DNA from: Puccinellia tenuiflora
Lineage: Eukaryota > Streptophyta > Magnoliopsida > Poales > Poaceae
NCBI GenBank assembly: GCA_012064385.1
Contig: QRDG01000131.1
Span: 109,790 to 173,789 of the forward strand
Direction: 5' to 3'
Length of the DNA stretch: 64,000 nt
Shown one piece after another: positions 56,123-64,000 of the stretch (its first letter is position 1; every line of letters starts with the position of its first letter). The translations under genes and the position numbers were made by a program. A model generated the notes under the pieces. It searched no databases. It saw only the letters and a program-made list of their open reading frames with translations, and had not been told where the DNA came from.

Positions 56123-56207
56123 CTCCCTCCGATCCATAAAATGTGTCGCTCATTTTGTACTATGTTAGTACAAATAAGTGACACTTTTATGGATCGAAGG
56201 GAGGGAG
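56123..56207. mobile_element. Stowaway MITE, intact
   Basis: An 85-bp element starts CTCCCTCCGATCCATAAAA and ends with the inverted TTTTATGGATCGAAGGGAGGGAG, flanked by TA on both sides (56121-56122, 56208-56209). Classic Stowaway (Tc1/Mariner-related) structure. Confidence 0.92.
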
Positions 56208-56269
56208 TAGTTATTTTTATCATGAGTTTTGAAAAAAAAAGACTGGCAAATGAATAAATAAATAAAGGG

Positions 56270-57180
56270 AAATTCTAATTATAAGCGCCGCACCGGCTCC
56301 TTTCCCATGCGCTGGATATTTGTGTGTGCTTTTCCCCTATAGGAGAGAGCACATGCATGCATGCAAGAATCTAGTGACATCATCATATTAATTGCAAATT
56401 TCTAAAATCTAAAATGATTTATCTTCTAAACCGTTATTCCGATTAGCGATCCGTTTATATCGATAAGTTCGTCTCGACGAGGGCTTCAAAACTAGATCCA
56501 TTGTTAATAGGTTCTGATAAACTTTCTTTTTCTGACACCATCTACCAGATTATAGTACTACGGCTACCAGATTAACAACGAACGGTTACCATGATAATTT
56601 TATGTGGTTGCCAGATAAATTTTGACACATATTTAGATATTTGACACAATTGTATATTGGGTGTAACGAAATTTTCCGTCACACCAACTACCAGATTAAT
56701 ACTTTATGGTTACCAGATTAACAACAAACAGTTACCATAATAATTATTCACAGTTATTGGATAATATTTTATATGTATCTACACATTTGTAATGATATCC
56801 ATAGTGAGAGAGTAAGTTTTACAACAGACCGGTATCAATCACACAAATTAGTATTATGCATCCTTATATTGGGGTCAAAATGGCATATAGAAAACCTGAT
56901 AGCTAAGTTATTATAATCCGGTAGGTTAGTAATAATAATCTGGTAGCTATCGAACGAAAAAACAAATTGTCAAAATATGGTAACATGGATCTAGTTTTGT
57001 AGATCTCGTCGCGACTAATCCAACGGCGAAAACGGAATTTAATCGGATTATCGGTTTGAGAGATAAAACTTTTTAATTTAACCATTAAAGAGAATCACAT
57101 CATTACTTACGTCACTGCATGCATGCTGATTAACAACCGCCGCACCGGACGACCAATATGCGGCGCCGCTGCATAGTCAG
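56270..57180. mobile_element. Foldback or Mutator-like non-autonomous element
   Basis: Long diverged inverted arms at about 56352-56510 and 56970-57125 share GCATGCATGCA, a CTCAAACCG..CCGATTA block, CGACGAG and CAAAACTAGATCCAT. GC-rich GCGCCGCA ends are present. The middle holds a repeated TACCAGATTAA motif (56545, 56570, 56690, 56715) and its inverse near 56935. No ORF of note. Exact ends and TSD are not fixed. Confidence 0.6.
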
Positions 57181-57206
57181 CTCCATAAATAAAATGTTTC
57201 ATGTTA

Positions 57207-57300
57207 CTACTCCCTCCGTCCTGATTTACAAGCCTCTTCGTATTTTAAGCCAAATTTTGATCACAAATTTCACCAATAAATATCTTTACTGGAAACAGTA
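57207..57300. mobile_element. Stowaway-like half element
   Basis: CTCCCTCCGTCCTGATTTAC after a TA, followed by AAATTTTGATCACAAATTT, text typical of Stowaway interiors. No matching right end was found nearby. Confidence 0.5.
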
Positions 57301-59003
57301 CGATAATCATTAAGATGATCATTCGAGATTAGCTAATTCACAATCGAAAAATCCGTCTGACGGATTAGCTAATTCACTATAGAAACAATATCTTCATAAT
57401 GGATTGATGTGTCCGTCGGATGGCTGTGTCGTACAAGGAACGTCGGATGCAAAACAATTTTGTATCTGACCCCAATCTGGATAAATATAGCCAGGCGAAA
57501 AATCTCCCGCAGCAAAACAAATTCGCAAGAAAATCTAGGCATAACTGTAGCTACATCGATCTGGGATGAACACGCATGTTCAGAGAAGGAAACATAAAGG
57601 AGGAGCAGGAAGAAGAGACGCAAACCTGTTAGAGACGATGGAGCTCATGCGCGCTTGTGAGAGAAGAGGAGGACCCGTTGGCCAATGTATATGTATGCCC
57701 AGCACTGGACCAGTTCTCTCGTCGACGTGCTCACCTTCTTCTATGATTTAGCTTTGGCGACTTCACAAACCACCGCCCATGTGTGACCTCTCCTCTTGCC
57801 ATTGGACCAAGAGCTGTTTACATTCAACTAATGAGCAACTGACACCTTAATTTTAGGTAGCAACAATTTTCAATTAGTATTATGATCGTTTCCCCATCTT
57901 CAGCACCTGCCTCTTAACTTCTCGGCCTAGATACATGTGCCACAGATTGTCAGATCAAGAGAGAAGATTTCTATACTATCAAGTCTTTGCGTCTGAGTCT
58001 ATATATATATTACCTCCGTCTGCAGGGAAGACTTTCTGTACCCATGACATCATTCGGGTTGTGTCTATATGTATTACCTCCTTCCGTAAATATTGCACAC
58101 AGATGATTTGACAGAAAACGTTAAAACAAAACTTTTCTAAATTTCACATCAACATATACGTAGTCACATTGGTCAGTTGAAGACATCATCATTACATTAG
58201 GTCTTCCCTAAATAATATCTTGTAACATTGGATCTCAGAAAATATACTAATATTTTTTGAGAAACAACAATTGGTTAGATGGTTAGGTGGGTGCTTTTAC
58301 ACTTTTTCTATCATTAATGCAGACGTTTAAGTGAGAGTTCATGTTTCCAACGATAATTACACACATGTGGTGTTTTATCAATCAGGATGACAACTTTGTC
58401 TTTGGATAGGCCCTCCATCACCGAACCAGATTCTCTGACTTAGGTTGGTCTGACTTTGAGTCTTTGACAGGTGGGTCCCGCACTCGGTAGAGCCTGTGTT
58501 AGAGACTCAAAGTCAGGGAAAAGTTAGAGAGCCAAAGTCAGAGAATTCACGCCCATCCTCCATCACTTTAGAATTTTTTTTTAGCTTTAGATGACTATGT
58601 ATTGGACTTTTACTTTATTGGCTCTCATTTCCGCTGTGTGCATCATGTATATACTGAGGCTGGATGTAAACTTTATACAGAAGTATCGTATTCACACGAA
58701 CTTGTGAGATTAACAAAATCACCCTTTGTACGAAAAGATGCTTAATTGTCTATTGACTTAAGAATTGCCCAAGTCTTTCTTTCAATACAAAGACGCAAGT
58801 TTTCTTTGTCACCAATGACAAGTGTTCTCAAGTAAAAAACACCAAGTGGTGTAGTATTTTATTATACCTTTCTATCATTTTCGAGTAAACTAATTTTCAA
58901 ACTGTCGACACTTCGAATCAACAACATGGTGCTAGCTAGCTGTCATCCATCGATCACCAATATGTTTTGCCAATTAATTATTAGCTAGGGACAACAACAA
59001 TAG
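57301..59003. other. Non-coding spacer with short repeats and a small foldback
   Basis: No gene is supported. Copies of the GGGAAGACTTTCT...CCCAT motif lie at about 58026, with TATTACCTCC at about 58010 and 58073. A 117-bp foldback (58430-58546) has ATTCTCTGACTT at the left, its complement AAGTCAGAGAAT at the right, and inner inverted GACTTTGAGTC blocks. Confidence 0.5.
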
Positions 59004-60320
59004 ACCCATGACCTCGCACAGCCCGTAGTCACTAAAAACAATTCAGGTAAACGGTGTTAATTTTACGAACCTCACACAACGCTTTCACACCATGAATTGT
59101 GTAGTGTTCCAAGTGACCACATGGACGTTTAGTTTTATATTGACTTGCATCGGCAAAGTCATCTTTCCGTACTGATTAAAGATGTTAGCTTCGTACGACG
59201 CCAATAACAAGTGGTTGTAAGTCAAAAAAAAATAATAATACTCCCTCCGATCCATAAAAATGTCGCTCATTTTATACTAAGTTAATACAAACTTTGTACT
59301 AAGTCGGTGATACTTTTTATGGATCGGAGAGAGTACTTAGGATGACAAAAACCTTTTTAAAATTACAAGTGGTACAGAAGATAAATGCAAACGGTGAAGA
59401 TGGCTAGCTCAAGAGGGAAGACTTTCTTTACCCATCAAGTTTTTTCTTCTAGGTCCATATGTATTACCTCCGCCAGCAGTGAAGACTTTCGGTATCCATG
59501 CATCAAGTATTTGTGTCTGAGTCTATATGTATTACCAGGGCCGTCGACGAGCATGTGCGAGCTATGCGATGGCACAGGGCCCCCACAAATTAGGGCCCCC
59601 AAGTCTTATATTTCGAGGTGGGGAGGCCAATCTACATTAAATTTTCTGATTCTCCTCAATATACTCAGCAGATCATGGCGGAAGTTTGAGTGCCGCCATG
59701 GAAGGGCTTCCTGTGTTGTTGGTCGCGATGTGGAGACGATAGAAGCAACCACGAGTTCAGGAAGAAAATGGAGGATGGGCTCAAAGTTAACAAAGAGTAA
59801 TCTAAACGCATATTTTTTTGGAAGAAACATGGACAGTATCTCCTAATCATGTGGTGCAAATTCATGTACGAAGCATACAATCATTGCTAGAGAAACAACA
59901 ATAAAGACAAAAGCAATGATATCAAGATTGTTTCTTACTGATGCTACTGTACAACGCTTCGAATGTTGTAACCAAAATCTCTATCCCAGTTGCATGCATT
60001 GTCCAAATACCGGACTGTTGCTGAACGCCGATGAGGCCAGCCTCTCAGGTAGTAGACTCTTCTCACCGGTGCGCCGCGTCTGGAGTGTGCAGGGCTCTAC
60101 CACCGGCATGCTCCTCCAGGCTCTAGCACCCATCAGCGGCCGCTTGGGTTGGTGGCTTGATGTGCGGCGTGGGCGGCTGGGCGCGTCCGCTCATGGGGCG
60201 TGGATGGTGCCTGCTGGTGCGGCACTCCGGCAAACACCATTTCCGCCATATCCCTGGTCGCCCGTCGCCGGTGGCTCCCGTGTCGGCTGGTCCGCCGCAA
60301 TCGCGAGCAATGGTGCAGCT
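59004..60320. repeat. Duplicated segment, copy 1
   Basis: Collinear with 62916-63905. Shared text starts CCATGACCTCGCACA, then AACAATTCAGGTAAACGGTG, GATGGCTAGCTCAAGAGGG and, inside the hAT element, GCTCAAAGTTAA...CAAATACCGG. Copy 1 additionally contains a Stowaway MITE (59241-59333) and the first part of a hAT element (59536-59770). Confidence 0.9.
59241..59333. mobile_element. Stowaway MITE present only in copy 1
   Basis: CTCCCTCCGATCCATAAAAA to GGATCGGAGAGAG with TA at both ends (59239-59240, 59334-59335). The matching site in copy 2 (about 63145) has AATAATACTTAATTAGG with a single TA, an empty site. Confidence 0.92.
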
Positions 60321-61028
60321 TAGGCATACTTCATTTTGTTTTTTAGGAGGGCTTCTTTGAGAAGCTCCTCTTCATCAGCTTCTCACAGAAGCTCACCTCA
60401 CAAATTAGATTAATCTTTTAAATTAATTTTGAAAAGAATAGTTTAAAAGTCTAAACAAATTTGTGAGTCGGGCTTCTAAAAGAAGCTGCGGGAGGGGTGA
60501 CCCCTCCTAAAATCCGAAAAGAAGCGTGCCTTCAGACCGTTTGGGCGATGGTCGAACAGGGGACTAGATGTGCGTGCGATTTGTATCTTTTCTTTTGGTG
60601 ACACAAATTTGGATTAGTAGCTTTTGTGGGCTGGGAGATGGGACTTGAGCTAATGGGACTCATTAGCTTGTCTGGCCTGTTGGAGCCTGTCTAGTGGACA
60701 CGCCTCTGGATAGAAAAAGGTATCAGGCTTTGGGGCCAAATTTCATTGACCGCGGGGACGTGGGCAACTGGTCCTAGCCTCCTAATTAAGGTGGTGTTGT
60801 GGTGTCAAAAGAATAAGAAAAAACTAGCGAACGTGGTTCTAAAACATAAACCACATAACGTATGGATACAACAAAATTAAGCTCAGTGGTTGACACAGTA
60901 CAAGAAATATACCACATGTATATAATAAATTGTAAAACCATGATCTGATTGTCTAAATTTTCATATACAAAAAGCTATAGTATTTTACGTTACGCACAAG
61001 GGGCCCCAAATTCATTGAGACGGTCCTG
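59536..61028. mobile_element. Non-autonomous hAT element, 1.49 kb
   Basis: Ends are CAGGGCCGTC and, inverted, CAGGACCGTC, with GGGCCCC-rich subterminal text at both ends. The exact 8-bp duplication TGTATTAC lies at 59528-59535 and 61029-61036. ORFs inside (for example 59916-60323) have no transposase motif; the GC-rich block at 60000-60310 may be captured sequence. Confidence 0.92.
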
Positions 61029-61130
61029 TGTATTACCTCCACTGGTAGGAAAGATTCTGTAAACCCATCAAGTCTTTCTGTCCGAGTCTATGTATAATAT
61101 ATTACCTCCGCTGGTTGGGAAGAGTACTCT

Positions 61131-62476
61131 CTCGAAATAGGCTTTCGCCCCGCTATATTAATATAGTAACCACCCGGTACAAGATTGAGACCACTGCTGG
61201 AGCAAACATCATAGGCACGCACAAAAGAAAGAAAAAGAAAAGGAGAGAAAACAATGCCGGCACCGGCGGATCAACGAAAAACGAAACCGACTCGCCACCG
61301 CTGCGTCCTCCGGAGCATTCCCACCACGAGCCTAGCACTCCGAGACGCCGCGTACCAAGCAGCACCTCCAAGAAGGAATACGACGACACCGACGTTGCTG
61401 GCCGGACAGGTCCTAGGGTTTCCCCCGGTATGCTACCGGTAGTGGGGAAGGGGTACAGCCGACGCCCTTCAGGAAGGATCGGCGACACTCGCAAGCGTCA
61501 CCGCGTTGGTGTCACAAGACAGGGATTCCTGACTCCAAAAAAACCACAACTCCGGGCACATCCTAACGCTCCACCAATCATGCCATCCACCAACGCACGT
61601 CACCACGGTCTTGTAGCCACCTCCATCGTCTCACCATGGCAAAAGTAGCAAGGCCGGCTAACCCGAGACGAACAACCGTAAACAAGGTTCGGCAGTATGA
61701 CAACCACGCGGGAGAGAACATACTCCACCGCCATAGGCGGTAGCCGACCGAACGCATCGACAAGAGCACACCGGGCCATTGTAGCCGGAGGGCGGCAGCA
61801 GCACGGCCACCTGTGGGTGCCGACCGGACACGGCAGCAGGGACACACCAGGCCGAGCAGGCCCGGCCGAGCCCCGGGGGGCTCGTAAAGTCCCCGCCGTC
61901 ATGCTGCTGCACGTAGGCCGCCACCGCCGCCGCCCTCTTGATCGGCCCATAGGCCCGGCCGGAGCCAGACAGCCCCGCAAAGCTCCCGCCGCCACGCTGC
62001 AGCAGGGGTAGTGTCATCACCGCCATCCCCGTCCCAAGCCGTTCACCAGGCCAACCGGAGGCAATGGGTCTGCACCTGCCCTAACCCAGATCGGGCCCAC
62101 AGGGCCCAGATCTGGGCCTGCAGGGCCAACGCCGTCGCCCCGCCACCAACGGCGGCACCACTACCACCTCAGCCACCCGCGCTGCACCAGGGCATCCCCG
62201 CCGCCGCGCCGGACCGTCGCCGCCGAGCTGCACCACCTGCTCCACGGGTGCCCCGCGCCGCCCTAGAAGCAGGAGGGTAAAAGCAGGAGGTCCGCCGCCA
62301 CCGGGGCCGGCCGGCCAAGGGCCGGCGCAGCACACCGGCGACGGCGGGAGGGAGGAGAAGAAGGGGAGGACTGGGAGGCGGAGGAGAGGGGGCGCGGCCC
62401 GGCCGCCGCGGGGGCGGCGCGGGTCGCGAGAGAGGAGGAGGTGCGGGAGGGACCAAGTGGTTGTGTCTATAATAAT
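61131..62476 (-). mobile_element. Probable non-autonomous retroposon, minus strand
   Basis: It interrupts the GAAGACTTTC-repeat sequence. A short repeat TACTCT flanks it (61125-61130, 62477-62482). Read on the minus strand, it has a very GC-rich 5' half and ends ATTAATATAGCGGGGCGAAA followed by GCCTATTTCGAG, a terminus reminiscent of grass LINE or LINE-derived 3' ends. No RT is encoded. Long ORFs on both strands reflect GC content. Family assignment is uncertain. Confidence 0.45.
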
Positions 62477-62555
62477 TACTCTTTCTATAATTGAGTATAG
62501 AGATGGCCAACTCGAGAGGGGAAGACTTCATGTACCCAGCAAGTCTTTGTTTTTG

Positions 62556-62560
<5 letters not shown>

Positions 62561-62590
<30 letters not shown>
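62561..62590. repeat. (AT)15 microsatellite
   Basis: Pure AT dinucleotide run. A second (TA)n run lies at about 62835-62857, with GTACAGATCAG repeated on its two sides. Confidence 0.95.
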
Positions 62591-62593
<3 letters not shown>

Positions 62594-62915
62594 TTTTGGG
62601 CACCATGGTAGAATATATATCTGGTATGTAGGAGGTAAATTAACTGGTGCTCCCTGGTGCATGGGCACTATGGTAGAATACTGTAAGTTTTGGGTATCTA
62701 CAAAACACGTACATGTCGGGTATGCAAACATTGAGTATGTAGAAGGTGTACACACCCTTGGGTATATGTATATTGAGTATCTACATGGTACGTATACCTT
62801 GGCTATATATATCATGGGTATGCGTACAGATCAGTATATATATATATATATATATATGTACAGATCAGATATATATATATATTATGGGTATGCAAATATA
62901 TATATGTACCTTGGG
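62591..62915. other. Low-complexity spacer with short repeats
   Basis: Imperfect repeats around GGTATG, GAGTATGTA and ATATATAT. No gene. Confidence 0.5.
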
Positions 62916-63905
62916 TCCATGACCTCGCACAATCTATGTAGTCACTAAAAACAATTCAGGTAAACGGTGTTAATTTTACGAACCTCGCACAACGCTTTCA
63001 CACGATGAATTGTGTAGTGTTCCAAGTGACCACATGGACGTTTAGTTTTTATATTGACTTGCATTGGCAAAGTCATCTTTCCGTATTGATTAAAGATGTT
63101 AGCTTCGCACGACGCCAATAACAAGTGGTGGCAAGTGAAAAAAATAATACTTAATTAGGATGACAAGAACTTTTTAAAATTACAAGTGGTACAGAAGATA
63201 ATTGCAAACGGTGAAGATGGCTAGCTCAAGAGGGAAGACTTTCTTTACCCATAAAGTTTTTTCCTTCTAGGTCCATATGTATGTATTACGTACCTCCGCC
63301 AGTAGTGTAGACTTTCTTATCCGTCAAGTATTTGCGTCTGAGTCTATATGTATTACCACCCAAAATGGAGGAGGGTGGGCTCAAAGTTAAGAAAGAGTAA
63401 ACTAAACGCTTTTTTTTGGAAGAAAAATAGACAGTATCTCCTAATCATGTGGTGCAAATTCATGTCCGAAGCATACATTCAGTGCTAGAGAAACAACAAT
63501 AAAGAAAAAACCAATGATATCGATATTGTTTCTTACTGATGCTACTGTATAACACTTTGAATGTTGTAACCAAAATATCCATCCCAGTCGCATGCCCCTG
63601 TCCAAATACCGGGCTGTTGCCGAACGCTGATGAGGCCACCCTCTCAGTAGTAGCCTCCTCTCTCCGGTGCGTCACGTCTGGAGTGTGCACGGCTCTACCG
63701 CCGGGGCACTCCTCCAGGCTCCAAGCCCCATCAGCGGAAGCTAGGGTTGGCGGCTTCATGTGACACGTGGGCGGCTGGGCGCGTCCGCTCGTGGGGTGTG
63801 GCTTGTGCCTGCTGGTGCGCCGGCAAACACCATCTCCGCCATATCCCTGGCCGCTTGTCGCTGCTGGCTCCGATCGGCCGGTCCTCACGACGGCGAGCAA
63901 CGGCT
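62916..63905. repeat. Duplicated segment, copy 2
   Basis: Matches 59004-60305 without the MITE. At 63357-63366 the flank TGTATTACC is joined directly to hAT-internal sequence, so the hAT left terminus and about 230 bp are missing. Similarity fades after about 63905, and the window ends at 64000. Confidence 0.88.
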
Positions 63906-64000
63906 GCTGCTCCTGCTCTGCTTGCGGCTTCTTCGGGAAGCTGCCTTCCCCCCAACTTTCTAGAGAAGCCGTCACTGAAATTTAGATAGGCTTCCGAAAT

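Noticed and set aside
59916..60323. Possible hAT-encoded protein of 135 residues
   Set aside because: No transposase motif, and the frame is not conserved in the duplicated copy at 63510-63900.
61115..62531. Several ORFs of 80-177 codons on both strands
   Set aside because: Low-complexity Arg/Pro/Gly/Ala translations in GC-rich DNA with no conserved motif.

Overview
This window is nuclear DNA from a grass. It is dense in nested transposable elements with a few host genes between them. The evidence is a spliced plant calreticulin, a single-exon CC-NB-LRR gene, Stowaway-type MITEs beginning CTCCCTCC, and Copia, Athila-like and Tat-like LTR retrotransposons with grass-style termini. The element families point to a Pooideae grass (wheat, barley, oat or a relative). 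The species cannot be fixed from sequence alone.

Layout. (1) 1-12281, minus strand: the 5' part of a Ty1/copia element running off the left edge. A hAT element (3003-8930, 8-bp TSD) sits in its pol, and a near-complete LINE (4009-8670, 16-bp TSD) sits in the hAT, giving a clean three-level nest. (2) 13690-16421, plus: a 13-exon calreticulin gene, 438 aa, ending in KDEL. (3) 17850-30973, minus: a 13.1-kb Tat-type gypsy element with a gag-pol broken only twice, a spliced-looking ORF on the opposite strand, and a 112-bp tandem array between that ORF and pol. (4) 30974-33790: a truncated Mutator-like transposase, a 36-bp minisatellite, an array of about 320-bp repeats and a short telomere-like patch. 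(5) 34451-42697, minus: an Athila-like element without pol (TSD CGACG), inserted in the 5' end of an unrecognised plus-strand ORF that resumes at 42703 and carries three SUMO-interacting-like motifs. (6) 44143-44681, minus: a GRF-type zinc-finger gene with a C-terminal membrane segment and an incomplete zinc site. (7) 45290-48566: a DNA element with hairpin-forming terminal inverted repeats, filled by degenerate GGTTCAY repeats. (8) 49696-52446, minus: an intact 916-residue CC-NB-LRR gene. (9) 54236-64000: LINE remnants, MITEs, a foldback element, and a duplicated segment (copies at about 59004 and 62916). The two copies differ by a MITE with a visible empty site and by a deletion of one hAT end.

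The host genes show no functional connection: calreticulin is an ER chaperone, the NLR is a cytoplasmic immune receptor, and the GRF and SIM-like ORFs are unassigned. Most of the window is retroelement biology. The least explained items are a GC-rich ORF in the Copia leader, the antisense spliced ORF plus tandem array in the gypsy element, the ORF with VNID motifs split by the Athila element, and the duplicated segment at the right end. No tRNA, rRNA or CRISPR features were seen. All alignments and counts were made by eye.
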